NCBI RefSeq assembly: GCF_041260155.1
Contig: NC_091947.1
Span: 29,926,528-29,990,527 of the forward strand
Source: Ptychodera flava
Lineage: Eukaryota > Hemichordata > Enteropneusta > Ptychoderidae
Direction: 5' to 3'
Length of the DNA: 64,000 bases
Position 1 is the first letter of the stretch. Each line of letters begins with the position of its first letter. Shown piece by piece: positions 31,846 to 44,900 of this stretch. The position numbers were made by a program, and so were the translations under genes. Below the pieces are notes generated by a model. It saw only the letters and a list, made by a program, of their open reading frames with translations, had not been told where the DNA came from and ran no database searches.

Positions 31846-32439
31846 CTTCAGGGCAGCTGCCGTATCTGACCACATTCTTGTAATTGCAAATTCTTCCCTT
31901 TGATTCTAAAAAAATTGACCGAATTCAAATCTGGCAACTGTAAAGGTGTCCAATATGCACTTAGGTACATAATTTACATTCCACCTCGTGTAAATTACCT
32001 GTAGTGGTCTTTCTCTTCCTCAAATGGGCAACAATCCAATGATGTTTTTTTTATCAATACACACATACAGTGTTAAATTGGCTATGTCCAGAGATTAAAG
32101 CATTCCAAATATAATAAGTCACAGCCCTTCTAGAAATAGAATTTGGTACCTAGAACTATACTGTGTACCTAGAATCCAAACTGAAAACACAAGCGCCGCT
32201 ATGTGTAATCTTGTATGATTAGAAATTAATATGCATGCAAATATGATGTAAATTTGCAGGGATCCATACATAAAACTGGCATGCTCCTCTGTATGTCATC
32301 CAGATCCCGATGCATGGCCTTCGCAACTGGTTATTTAATAGATCTCTCCTTTTAGGGTCTATGGTTACATCTGATTTGCATCCCTGTCCCTGATAAAGTT
32401 GCAATTGTATTTTCACTTTGATTCCCGGGTCCGTCTGGT

Positions 32440-32440
<1 letters not shown>

Positions 32441-32484
<44 letters not shown>
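32441..32484. repeat. (TA)n dinucleotide repeat
   Basis: An uninterrupted run of TA units of about 44 bp, followed by two copies of 'attctacattctgatact'. Confidence 0.95.
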
Positions 32485-32486
<2 letters not shown>

Positions 32487-33286
32487 TACATTCTGATACT
32501 TATTATATTCTACATTCTGATACTAATTATATTGCAATTAATAATTTGCATGACGTAATTCTGTGGTTCCATCATGATTTTCACGTTTAGTTTCTATATT
32601 AGTGAAGAAATGATTTCTTTATCAGGCATGTATTTTACATTGTGAGAGTTAAAACTGCATTTCTTTTTCGCCTTTTTGGCCACTTTAAAACAAAACCCTT
32701 GTCAAGCAGAACCGTGAACTGTGTTTACGCGTGTCCAGCTTATATGTCCCCGTAAAGTGTTTTTTGCCCAGTTTCAGTGTTTGATCATGGAGGTAGGGAG
32801 ACGCTAAACGTACCTCCACACTTTGATAATCGAAACGTCGTTTTCACATTGTTGCCCTCTTATGTTTCTGTGTTTCTGGGGAAAACAAAATCGCCTCGAA
32901 AGAAAACTTATCCAGCAAATATCTAAAACCAAAATAAAAAACAACAGATATGGACAGATGTGATTGCATGTAAATTGATTCCCTCGCATGGTCATCGACT
33001 TTGACAATTTGTGACGAGTACTCGATCAAAAGCCGATGTCCTCATCTGATCCCCGCTGACGCCCACTTCCAGGAAACCAACAGTCACGAATGGGACCAGG
33101 TCTACTGAACCACGTGAGTGTGACCCCATGTATACAATAGAGTAGTTTACGAAATGAGTTGTCATTCACGACAGACCTGCCACGGCTTCTGGTGCAGTTC
33201 GTGTACAGGTCGTCGGAAGACCAGTTGAGACTCGCCGCTGTCGGTGACGAGGGGAACAGATACAGTGGGGTACAGCTGGATGTACC

Positions 33287-36200
33287 ATGCCGCGACCGGA
33301 GTACTACCTCTGCGTTGACTTAGAAGCCACCTGCGTGGATCCTGCCTGTCCGGCAAATCGTGTAACAGATGGCTTCAAACCAGAGATTATCGACATCGGG
33401 GCAGTCTTGCTAGATTCCAAAACTCTCGAACAGGTTTGCCCTCGTAAATTGTAAACACTTTATTCAAACTGCCATCGATCATGTATTTGCCATGTACCTG
33501 TGATTTCATTATTGCTTTAATAAGTAAGGCAATGATTGAAAACTTGTATCGTGGAAATCGTTGGCGTACATCACTTTGAAAGTTTTTTAATATACTTACT
33601 GCGTTTGTGCGTCTATTAATATCATGCCTATTCATGTGTGTCCCTCTTGTACGTGTACCTATTGCCATTTCTGTCCCCATTCTGCAATAGACTGCCCCCA
33701 TTCTGCAATTGTCTGTCCCAATTGTGTTGTCGTTCCCCATTCTGCAATCCATTCTCAGTGCAATTGTCTTTTCCCATTCTGCAATTGCCTTTCCCCTTTC
33801 TGCAATGGCCTGTCCCAATTCTATCCTGTACATCTGTTTTGTGATTCCAGAAAGGTGAGTTCCAGTCCTACTGCCGTCCAGTGAAACACCCTAAATTGTC
33901 TGAATTTTGTCTGCAATTAACCAGGATTTCACAGGTATCCTATTCTTTTTCGTTATAAGCTTATACTAAACAAACATATTTCGATATTTTATTTTATTTT
34001 TGGTGTATTTCACGAATTACATCTCCGGCAAATGAGGACCAAATTTTAGCAATTTTTGCAAGTTTTCTCCATCGTTATCATACACAGTGTCTAGGACTAC
34101 TCCCGGGTATGTTGAAATACTCAGTAATGGATTTGTCAACGCTTGCCTACACATATCTGTCAGGTTTGCCGGCGCGGCATTGAAGTTTGCGGTTGAATTT
34201 CTTCCTGACAGGTACATGCACTGTATTCACAAACCAAATATTCATTTCAATGTACTTTAACAGAAATGAAAAACAAAGTTGACACACGAAAAATTACTTT
34301 AAAAATGTCGACAGATTCGGTGACAGGCTTAGATAAAAATGCTCCAAAATCATCCATTAATTATTCCCATCAACGAGAAACGAACGACGCATTTCAATTT
34401 AAAACTTTTTTGTTGGAGTTTACTTCTTCGGTTGTAAATTATTTTGTTTCCGTAAAAATAAAAACAATTCGCCAAGCCGCTCGTGTTACTTTTCTTGCTG
34501 AATTTTGTACCAAATTCTGGTGTGTACCTACCTGTGTGATCAGCGGCGGGAGTAATTCACTCGATTTTAAATCATTACGATGCAGTCCCTCCGAATGATC
34601 AGACAGGCCCGGTGACAACGACCGTGATAACGACTGTAAAAATAGCGAAAAAGTTCATAATTGTGATTATTTCATTTTCATCACGTTTCCATTTTGTCTT
34701 AAAATATAGGAATACCTTTCTTAGAATAGTCGATATGTAAAAATATAATTCTACGAGCCACGTTCAGCTTTCGTTTTAATTTCTCGGCAATTTACCGCTT
34801 CCAGGAAACTGTTGACGATGCCGATGAATTCTCTGTCGTGTGGGGGCGCTTTATGGATTGGATGAAATCCAAAGGTCTCAAAACACAGAGCCAGACCCCA
34901 AATTTCCAGCTTGTCACAGACGGGTGAGTTTATGCAGATAGAAATGGAATTGTCTGTTGAGAATAAAGTTAAGCTTATCATTTGAGGACTTGTTAAGTCA
35001 GTGTATCTGTTTTTAATTCTTGGCAACGAAGGTTTACGGTGTAGCTGACAATACATTGCGATAGTAACACTAGTACTGTCATGGTGACACCTTTGTCCCG
35101 TTCTGCGAATTATACGTCCATATATGGCAACTGGCTTTGTATTTCTGCTTAATCAGAGTAACGAGCTGTAGTGAGAATCGAGTTTCATTCACGGCCTTTT
35201 TTCAAAGGTTCTGCTGAATGCAGAAAAATATATTGAGCCTGCTCCTACGATAAGGATTTACAATGAAATACATAATAATTCATTTCAAAGTGTAACCCAT
35301 TCGCTTCCTTTAACCAAACTGGCATCGTACGGTAGAGAGGGTAAATAGTGATTAAAACCGCCATTAGCTGTCTCTTTTTGAATTTTTGTCGATAAGACGG
35401 TTTTAAATTAAACGCAACTCATGTAAATATGCTTACCGAAGTGTGACCACAGAAAGTTGTTCAAAACTTCGCGTCCCCCACCCTCCAATTTGTTAAATCA
35501 TCTCAACGCAAACATCATTGCCATGATCTGCGGTCGGAGCATTGCAGCCCCTAAGTAGCCCTGAGTTTTTGAACAATTTTAGAAGGAAAATATAGTGATT
35601 AATTTCTGCTATGTTAAGGAAATCTTTCTTACATTTATTCAACTTTTCGGTGTTTCTGCCACTCCCACAGACTGGCCCCCTTCGCCTGGCTTTTCTCGGC
35701 AGCTGAGTAACCGGCTGTTAGCCAATGCGTTCACCCCACGATCTGCACAACAGCCTACCACTTAGCGCGACGGTCTACTGATGTTTAGTCTTTCGATTTA
35801 TTATATGTTTTGATACTTTATATGCCTACAGACTTGGAGTAAGTCTACCGCTCCAATAAATCCGGCAATAGCACTTCCTTAGCACTGTTCAAAGCACCGT
35901 TATCTTTACCTTTTTTTGCTTCTTAGTTACCAAACTAACACTATCCAATCTTCATTGCCTTCACTAAGCCACACTGCTTTGAATTTGTCATTATTTTCAC
36001 CCTTGACGATGAATTCGGTCGATTTTTCACAGTTTATTTGTACTGTCTCGCTCGCTCGTAGCGGCCATCTATGACTCGCAGCAAGAATGAAATCATTTAG
36101 TCGTTAAAATTTAAGTGTTACGTCCTTGTCAATCTTTGAAAAACGTTGTGTTGCCACACTATGGTAAGCGTTTTTTACATAAGATGCTTTTGATTTCAAA

Positions 36201-37166
36201 CTATTCTTGTCGAAAAAAACCGCCGATGAGGCTTTAATACCTGAGACAGTGTAATTACTGTTTGCTCCATCTGTGGTATATTACGTCACATACATGTAGA
36301 TTTATTGTCTACACGCTTCTACACTCTTTAAAGGGAAACAGTCGTCTGAACTGCGCCTATGCGAGTTTCTTGTTTACAAATAATGTATTTCAAACACGCT
36401 ATGTAGATGCACATTATCATAGCTGAAATATTTAAATTGTACGATGTAGATTATGACAGACATGTTTTAACTTCATCAATCACCATCGTACCTTTTATAC
36501 AGTGTTTGCATTGTACACAGTTCCGACGACTGTATCCCTTTAAGTTAATTGTAACCGTTTTCATTTTCACACTTGTCTCTTTTGGTGGAATTATATTATA
36601 AAAACTGATGAATCTGAAATTTGTGAATGTATGTTGATACATTTTGAAAACAGCAGACCTATGTTTGTTTGTTTTTTGTATAACCATGATTCTTGTTGTA
36701 TCTTACCTTCATACCTTACATCACATTCTTCGTTTGAACATTTGGTATTTTTACTTTTTTACTCATTTTTGTTGCCCCATCGCCAACTGCACATGAGAAA
36801 AAACGATTATGTTCAATTGTCTTTCTTATTTTGTTTTTGTTATTGTTTTTCATCCGCAGGCCGTTTGATTGTGGAAAATACTTTTTCATTCAATTCACTG
36901 ATGTCTCTAATATGACTTTCCCAAGTTTCGCCCGTAATTTCGTCGAGCTGAAGAGAGAATACAAATCATACAAACAACGTCATAACCGACGTTATCCGAA
37001 GCTGTCCGAAATGTGCGCGGGTCTCGGTCTCGAGTGCTCGACAACAAAGCACAAGGCGTTGAACGATGCGAAGGTCGTTTCCGAAATCATCCGAACACTC
37101 CTGCGTCGTCGGGGAGGAGGGTACGTTCCGTCTACCGAAAGAATGCGACCAGTCTTTGCAAATTAG
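33287..37166 (+). CDS. DEDDh 3'-5' exonuclease, ERI1/Snipper-like
   Basis: Exons 33287-33433, 33851-33934, 34805-34923 and 36860-37166 join in frame to 218 residues. The ATG is the first after an in-frame TGA at 33245-33247. Motif I is VDLEAT (D11, E13), motif II VTDGPFD (D116) and motif III HKALNDA (H181, D186), so all four metal ligands and the general base of the DnaQ/RNase T superfamily are present. The order and spacing, including [17 protein letters not shown], follow ERI1 family proteins, which trim histone mRNA ends, 5.8S rRNA and siRNAs. There is no SAP domain, so it is nearer in build to Snipper or ERI3-type short forms than to full ERI1; I give no symbol. HxAxxDA rather than ERI1's HxGxxDD is a visible difference. 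AATAAA motifs lie near 38219, 38367 and 39069. Confidence 0.88.
33672..33825. repeat. Minisatellite, about 20 bp unit, in exonuclease intron 1
   Basis: Units like 'cattctgcaattgtctgtcc' recur six to seven times with changes. The long reverse-strand open frame here (RMG.DN-type repeats) is a product of the array. Confidence 0.85.
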
Positions 37167-39202
37167 ATACCAAAATGGAATATTCACGATGGGGGTCATT
37201 TTTACATCAGGAATTGTTGTCTTTCATCACAGTGTACGAACTGATTTCGAGTTAAAGTGAATCCTGTATCTGCGATGATCAAACGATTTTTTGACAAATG
37301 TGAGATCAAATGTAAAAAAGAAAATGCTATGGAAATGGAAAAAAGTATGATTGAATTTCTTAAAAAGTATTCTTTACATCAATAGATAAACTTTCCTTTC
37401 TTTGGAACGAGCATACGGCCGTTTGATTGTATATAACACGATTGGAACTAATTTGGGATAATTGGATGGTGAAGTAATGTCGATTTAATCTACAAATGTA
37501 ATCTCATCTGCTTTTCTTTTTACATTACACACTTGTTTTTATTAGTATTTGTATTATTGCAACATTCAACTATCTAGCACCTAATACTTTTGAGAAATTT
37601 AAAAACTATGAAAATCCAATTATCCAAAATTAGTTCAGATTGTGTTATATATCATGCTTGCACCCGAGACCTTAATGTAATTACATATTTATTAACAATT
37701 AGCACACTGTCACGATTTTATAGTGGCTACTTATTTACACTTTCCAACGTTTGTGAAATTATGGAAAAATCACTCACTTCAAGTTTCAGTCTGCAGGCAC
37801 ATGTTCCTTTTTAACTTCTGGACATTTTTTTTTGCTAAATTCACATCCTTCGGGGACCTCTAGTGTTGATCAAATAATGACCGATATCAATAATGTTCAC
37901 CGCTTATTTGACTATCAATGCCATAATTTATCCGCCCTGTCCGATGCGCATGCTCATCTATCTGTCACCCGTTACTTTTCGTAAACAAAACGTTATGTGA
38001 CTTCATTTTGGTCGCTTTCTATACCCCGAACAAGTTCAACATGTCAAAGGCTTCAGCGTAACACAGTAGCCAACCTTCACTTCCATGCATTGTCAATGAC
38101 TCTGTACAAAGATCCATGTCACTTTTTAGAACGTCTGCTACAATTTTCAAACAGGCGAATATACATACCGCAACTGTTGTCATGTTTTAATTCAAGAATA
38201 TTTGATTCTAATTGACTGAAATAAAATTTAACAGATTAATCTGACTATTGCCACATTTATTTACCTTGTGTAGTACAGCAGGGAACCTAGTCTCCATCTC
38301 TACTATTAGTCTGTCTGTCTTGCTTGTTTTTTTTGCTCATTTTGTAAAAACGAAAATGCTAGCAATATAATAAAGCATATAGTTGGTAACTTCCTCGGAG
38401 GAATGGACAAGTCTGGCTCTCTATGGCAGAAAGCTTTCAGTGGAAGAGTACATTATGACCACGAAGATAGTAACTTTCCTCAGAAAGTTGCGAATTTTAA
38501 GAATAGCTTGTGCTTGTTGCCTTGGAATTATTTTATATTGTGCTTACCTTTATCTACTAACTATGGCAAACAAAGAAGAAAAGAAATGAAATAATTTTAA
38601 AGTCTGCGGTCTGTTCTTTGCCAAGACCATAGATAATGGCTGGCCCAAAGAATATATCTGTGACAGCCCTCTGTTGACAGTCAGCAAAATTTCAAACAAT
38701 CACCGCATTGAGTTGTCTGCATAAAAGTTTTTCTAAATGTGCTTAAACTTCATCAGCAGATAATGTAACATACTACCACTTTTGAATACGTAATTATTAA
38801 ACACTCTGTATTTAAATGTACACATGTTTATCCAGAAACTATGTTAACTTTTTTTAGAGTAGTAATTTTCTCAACCATTTTTTCGTAATTGATGTATATA
38901 TACGTGTATGTATACTATTTTGATGTTTTAGAAGTTAATGCGGGACATTCGGTCAGTCATGTTGGAGGATGATTTTATTTCCCTTCTAGATATTGTAGTA
39001 TTATTGTAGTATTTTATTCAGATTTGTAAAGAGTGTTGGGTTGTCAGTTTTTGTAAATTTCATTACACATAATAAAGCGACCAAGAAAATATCACTCACT
39101 TGCAACAATTCTTTGTTTCTCTGTTTTCTTCTTCAGAGTTAAGGTTGCTCGATTTCGGTTTGCTCCCAAACTTTTATTTATGCGTGCATGTCTTTATCAA
39201 TT

Positions 39203-39249
<47 letters not shown>

Positions 39250-40964
39250 TAATCAATCAATCAATCAATCAATCATCAATCAATCAATCAATCAATCTGT
39301 CTATTGTATGTATGTATGTATGTATGTATGTATGTATGTATGTATGTATGTATGTATGTATGTATGTGTGTATGTATGTATCTATGTATCTATGTATCTA
39401 TGTATCTATGTATCTATCTATGTATTTTTCAATCTATGTAAACTGTTGGGGATAAGTACAGGTAACCTGTGCATGTGCTAAGTCATGCATGGAGCGTCTC
39501 CTATAAGTAAAAATTCCAATTTACATTTCCTATTTTCCTTGACAAAGATTATTTTCACAGTAAACAACTCCTGAATGGTGTTCATTTAAAGTGCTGCATT
39601 CTTGTGTGGGGACTATGCAGTGATAATCCGCACGGCATTAGAGTCTCTGCTTAGGTTAATTGTTTTATTTGAACTCAATTATCCGATCCATTTGTCGTAG
39701 CCTTGCTAAGCGTTCCTATTCAACATTTTGTGAATTGGCCCACAAGTGAATCTTTCACGGATTTCCCTCAAAGTGCCACAGATACATCACAAACACACAT
39801 ATAATGAAGAGCAGTTTTATTACCTTGCGTTTTCATGTTTAACGTGAACAATCATTCCGCATACAAGGTAGATCTGTTATACACATATCCGAATTACAGT
39901 GCGTAGTTGAAAACATTGTATACAAAACAGTTCACATCGACAGATGACCTTTACTGTTCCATTCCTTCCGACGGCGGCGCCCTCGCTAGATGACGACTAA
40001 CTGCGATAGGCTTTTATATTGTCCCCGGATGACCTCGCAATACTTCAATACGATATCAGTAGTCCCTGCCCACGGCGATGACCTCGCTATGAGCTGCGAT
40101 TGTGTCAAAACAAGAAGACCCAATGCTCGAATTTTCTGCAATATTACTAACATACACATCACAAACATGAGGTATTTTTTCACACCGTTTTGTTCGCTTC
40201 GAAATTTGAAATCAGTTAAACTCATATATTGTTTTTTACGCCTGGTATCTAATAATGGCGAGTTTATGGGGTTAAATCGGAGACAATATTATTTATTAAT
40301 GGTAAACTAATTCTAAAACGTTACGCCGCACTACATGAAGTACTGCTGACGGTTGTTCGGTAAGCTCATAAGTCTACAATGCGATGTATACATGATATAT
40401 CTTCTGGTACAATCAATTAAGAAATTCAATCAGTAAATGCAAATTACCGCAATTATCAATATCCGACACATAAATTGATTATGATTATAACTTTATCTTG
40501 TCAAAACTTTCCTTGTCATTTTATATCTTCTTCATACCGTGTCGATGACCAATTGGAGATTGACCATAGAAATTACTATGCAAATGACACTGCTTTGCGA
40601 TAAATTACAAAATGCATAACGTATGCGTGCTATGCCATTTGCAAGTGTCAAGTTACGGAGAGAATTGTTGCGAACAAATGCTGCTGTATGAAAGCTGCAT
40701 TCATAAATTATCATCTACAAGATGGTTCTTAGCTATGAAAATTGTATTTTAAAGACCAGTCGACGTGTTTCACCTATTACATGGCGAGTTTTGCTCAACG
40801 GTTAAATGACGTGTTTTGCATGATGTCAAGGCCGAAGATAATATTGATAATACCTAAGTTCAGGTAGAACTTCACAAAATCAGAAAAGTTTTAGACAAAC
40901 AGTCGATGAATCGCTCACAGTTTGCATGAAACCTGATAACGAGCATCCAAGTGTGATCAATGCA
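37167..40964. other. Intergenic, no gene seen
   Basis: Holds the 3' UTR of the exonuclease on the left and that of the small heat-shock gene on the right (a minus-strand AATAAA at about 40292-40297 is a candidate poly-A signal). Apart from the microsatellites at 39.2-39.4 kb I see nothing supportable. Confidence 0.6.
39199..39428. repeat. Compound microsatellite (TCAA)n then (TATG)n
   Basis: About 100 bp of 'tcaa' units to about 39297, then 'tatg' units shading into 'tatc' units to about 39420. The NQSI- and MYVC-type open frames are artefacts. Confidence 0.97.
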
Positions 40965-41600
40965 CTACTCAGCAGGCCCAGCGCCCTCCACTGGTTTTGG
41001 CTCTTCTCGCTTGATGGGGATCGGTATAGGAATTTCTTCTTGTCCTTCGACTGCTTTTAACTTGGGCGCTTCGAGCGTCATGATGCCGTCTTTTGAGAGA
41101 TGTGACTTGATCTGGTCGAGGTCAGTGTCGGGAGGCAGGATGTATTGGCGGGTGAATTCGCGGGAAACAAACCCGTGTTCGTCTTCTTTATCCTCGTGCT
41201 TCGCGTGCACCGATATTTTATTTTCCGTCAATTTTACTTCGATTTCCTCAGGTGTGAAGTGATGGACATCCAACATAACGCGAAACATGTCCTTTGTATC
41301 CTCTTGCCGAGTCTTCTGTCGTTGGTACACTCGCGACTCCGGCATGGGCGTCACGTAATATCCGCGAATATAGTTGGGATCGCCACCGGGGCTGGATTGC
41401 GATCGCTCCGCCATCGCCGCTCTCATACTCCGCATCCTGTCCTCCATGCGCCCGACAACGTCGTCATCAAAAACACGGGAGCTTGGAAAGTCAAAATCGT
41501 CGAAGAAAGGGTGGCTAAAAGGAATTCGCGACATGTTTGACTGGATGTAAAGGCCTTGTTCCGAATAACTTGCGTGGTAACGTGAAAAGCCAGGGAACAA
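40965..41600 (-). CDS. Small heat-shock protein, alpha-crystallin family
   Basis: A single-exon frame of 211 residues. The alpha-crystallin domain spans about 104-182: it starts at DMFRVMLDVHHFTPEEI, carries GFVSREFTRQY (R147 and R151, the latter in the place of the alphaB-crystallin R120) and closes with DGIMTLEAP. A C-terminal IPIPIPI (190-196) supplies the I-x-I motif that docks into neighbouring subunits. The N-terminus from Met23 (MSRIPFSHPFFDDF) is the usual Phe-rich oligomerisation arm; residues 1-22 look less typical, so translation may start at Met23 (41532-41534). These proteins are ATP-independent holdase chaperones forming large oligomers. The lack of introns fits rapid stress induction. 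The gene is isolated, with heat-shock motifs upstream. Confidence 0.95.
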   Translation of the reverse strand: MFPGFSRYHASYSEQGLYIQSNMSRIPFSHPFFDDFDFPSSRVFDDDVVGRMEDRMRSMRAAMAERSQSSPGGDPNYIRGYYVTPMPESRVYQRQKTRQEDTKDMFRVMLDVHHFTPEEIEVKLTENKISVHAKHEDKEDEHGFVSREFTRQYILPPDTDLDQIKSHLSKDGIMTLEAPKLKAVEGQEEIPIPIPIKREEPKPVEGAGPAE

Positions 41601-41900
41601 CGGATCTAATCGTCTGAAAAGCCTAGGCGTACATTCACTTGTTCAGGCCAGTCACACACCGACAAAAATAGAAACCACCAGTAAATCTCCCAATATTCAC
41701 ACGCTCATATATAGCTGTGTTCGGATCCGGGTCACGTTGCTGAATAATTTATTCACGCAAGCGCACACAAATCGAGTAGCTTAAGTCTGACTCATCCCTA
41801 TCGAGAAACTTCGCTTTCTTCTCATACACTCTAGATGATCAGACGTTAAAAAATGCTGAGAAACTCCAGAAGCATGTACGGAAGGAATCGAGAAGATTCT
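41601..41900 (-). promoter_or_regulatory. Stress-type promoter of the small heat-shock gene
   Basis: Read on the minus strand, a TATA box (ctatatatg, complement of 41706-41714) lies about 110 bp upstream of the first ATG. Two perfect heat-shock-factor dyads of the form GAAnnTTC follow further up: GAAacTTC at 41805-41812 and GAAgaTTC at 41893-41900. The positions relative to TATA (about 95 and 180 bp upstream) suit HSF binding. That they act is inference. Confidence 0.7.
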
Positions 41901-44900
41901 GTGTCAGATTTTTTAGGTATATTGGCGATGAGAAGTGAAGAACAAACGTGAAACACTTCGACTCTAGCATTGGAGTGGCTCACCGTTGAATTGGCCCGAC
42001 ATGAACCCCACACGGCCGGTGTGTGAAAAAACATAGCAAACTTACTCTTGATATGTTTGAAAAACGTCCAGAAAATTCCAATAAGTAGAGGTGGAGCTCG
42101 ACGACTTTCCATCCTGACCTCAATCTTCCAAGGGTGTAATCAAGGGATTGAAGGTAGATTACAAGAGTAATTTTGGAAAAGGGGAGTGAAAAATTTCAGA
42201 CAGGAATATGGGCCTTTCCTCCTAGCATCGATTACTGATCTGCACTCCACAGGCAACTTTTAGTTCATGAGTATTTTCTGTGTCACGTTTTCATTGAATC
42301 TTAACGAATAGAATTTCACAATTTAGAGCATGGCGATATTAAAAAGACAATCGATCACATTAAAGAAAAAGATTATACTTTCCTACCTCAAACATATGTG
42401 TGTGCAATTACATGTATTCATAATTATGCAAGAAAAGCGATGGTGAGGTTTTACCGACCCGATGTGGTTTTATTACAGGAGGAAGCGGTTATGCCGCCTA
42501 AACTTTTTTATTTTTGTTTATTGTCTTATTTTATGCATTTCTAGTGTATTCACTGCGAAATGCATTCTACAGCCATATCTGTATTTCACACATCTGCAGA
42601 AAATATGGACTAGTGAAACAACGATTTAGAAATTTTCGAGAAATTGTTGTTTATTGTGATTTGTATAGCCGTAGTGCTTATGAAAAGAGATTTTATACAA
42701 GTGAAAACGTCGCGTTACTATTTAATGCAGTGCCTTGTTCAATTTTTGTGTGTGGTCAACTTGTGTGTGTCTGCAGTCAATTGCGTTTCTGTTTACGTGA
42801 AAGAGATCATAAACAGGCTGGCACCCTGTGTTCTGGATAAAGTACTGATCTGTCTCTGCCGAGATCATAACCGCTTATTATAACCCCTGGTATGTTTTTC
42901 GTGCAAATTAAAGATACGTCTTTCCTAAGACCCCGAAAGACTTCCATGTTTTTCTAACCAGTAATTAAATGAGTCGGCAAATTTAATGTCTGACTTATCA
43001 ACACATTTTGTGTGTACTTTTGAAGAGAATGTGTGTGATGAATATGCGAGTGTAAACACTGGTTCTAAATTCCCTGTATTTCACGGTGAACACCGGATGA
43101 TGAAATGAGAAGAGCACCTGGTGCAGTTTGGGAGCCAAATATTAAAGTTGCTCTTTCACACCCGAAAACTGTATGGACACTTCATGATTGTACGAGTTGG
43201 GCTTGATGTCTGGCTGAATAAAAATATACTAAGCTTATGGAATGTGGGGTGATGACTTTCACCCGATTTAGCGACTGCTAATTTGTCAGTATCGACTGAG
43301 GATGCGATGGTGTAACATTATTGTTAAGAGACCATACATGACTAGTATACGACAGAGACACATAGGCATGTACAAAGACACACAAAACACTCGAGATAGG
43401 TCTATCAATATTTTTATAAAAGTGTAGAATGTTAAAAATTAAGTATTATGTGTTGCTTTTAGACTATACAAAGCACTTTTACGCATGATATGATTTGAGT
43501 TCGGATCGATGTAGGGAGACAAGATCTTATGGAGACAAAACTTGTATATACTTCATCTCAATTCAGCGGTGATGATATTCGGTTCCAGGGATAAAGCTTT
43601 GCTAGGTTCTGAGAGAATCACAGTGGTGTTGCTGTTTTCCGTTTTGATTTCTTCCATCTCTACTGATTAGTGAAAACACACTCATTCCCCTCCCAACGCT
43701 TCCGCCGCGTTTATCTAAGCGTGCATTGTTGGAATATTGCTTCAACGACTGTAGGCCTAATCCCCGAAAGTTATCATTTTTCATTTCAACTTTTTTGTTT
43801 CATAGGAAATGCGAGAGTTTGATGGACATGGGCCAGCCATGACAAAAAATGTTTGATGAAATGATGTGTGTGTTACATGCTTCGCGTTCGTTCAGAAAAA
43901 TAAGCTTTGACACCAGTTACAGGTTATCTGTGCTAGGCCTCTGCAGCAAAGTGTTCCGCTAACTGTGGAAAAATACTGAACTTTTTTCGGGTAGTTCAAA
44001 ATCAAGGTTCAGTGGCACAGACACACAACTGTGACGTGCACTATAACTATCAGATTACGTCATTATTAATCACCAGATTTAGCTGAGTCTAAGAAGAACA
44101 GGCATGTGAAAAAAATTTAGCTCTTCACATAGTTTGCTCCTCTGAAAAAAAAACCAGTATAAGGATTATATTATGTTATAACGCTCTTTGTAACTTACTA
44201 ACTTGATCTCACAGTGACAGATACTGTGGCGGAAAAAAGGGAGAATGTTTTTTTAGTCTCCGGATTCTTTCATCATTGCCAAGTACTTGTATAAAGTCAC
44301 CTTGGCCGTAAGATTTGTCTTAGCAGGAGTGCGGATAATAGATAAATATATGATTTTGTATACATTTTTTGTGCATGTGGTTTTGATCTCTGGCATCGTA
44401 GCAAGGCGAAGTAGATTACATTGTGCACTCGATGCGCAGTCACATTACTGGATCGGCGGTCTCTCCAAACAGTAAATAATAAGATGTTTAGAGTGACTGC
44501 CGAGGCAGTACGGTTAGGGGAGAACCATTTGATTTCTGCGGGGGGGGGGTATGGAGGAAGTGGGTATGGGAACAAATGTTTTTTTCCTGTCAGAGTGACA
44601 GCAATTTATTTTCTTCTGTCAGACCTGCATCAATTTTTTTTTCAAATGGAGTAGCAGTGCAAATTCAAGTCACAACAAAATACAGACATAAAAGCTCACG
44701 CTATAACCAGTATCTAACCATATACATGTAGTATATTTTTTAATTTGGATGGGTATTACGACAAGGTTTTCACTGGGATATATGACTGGGCAGAATTTGA
44801 AAGTACAGGGAGAACACGCGAGAGGCTGAGGGGGAAAGAGTTACGGGGTCTTTCCCCTATCTAGCAAAGAAGTGTTTAAGATATTGATGTGTGCAATGGT

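Larger units (their letters stand above)
25844..33286. other. TNKS 3' UTR and intergenic sequence, MITE-rich
   Basis: No convincing coding exon was found between the TNKS stop and the exonuclease start. The TNKS 3' UTR must begin here; AATAAA motifs occur near 28550 and 30683, but I cannot say which is used. The rest is AT-rich and contains the MITEs, foldback, palindrome and TA repeat listed separately. Confidence 0.7.

Noticed and set aside
33387-33833. 148-residue open frame on the minus strand
   Set aside because: It runs through a 20 bp minisatellite and the antisense of exonuclease exon 1; the residues simply repeat the array.
38383-38594. Overlapping 63- and 68-residue frames starting MDKSGSLWQK and MVTSSEEW
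   Set aside because: No splice sites, no recognisable family and an AT-rich tail; most likely chance within the exonuclease 3' region.
41145-41540. 131-residue plus-strand frame
   Set aside because: Antisense shadow of the small heat-shock gene, which has a clear family match on the other strand.
42514-42840. 108-residue plus-strand frame
   Set aside because: Composition (Phe, Cys, Tyr, Arg mix) matches translated AT-rich non-coding DNA; no domain or splice signal.
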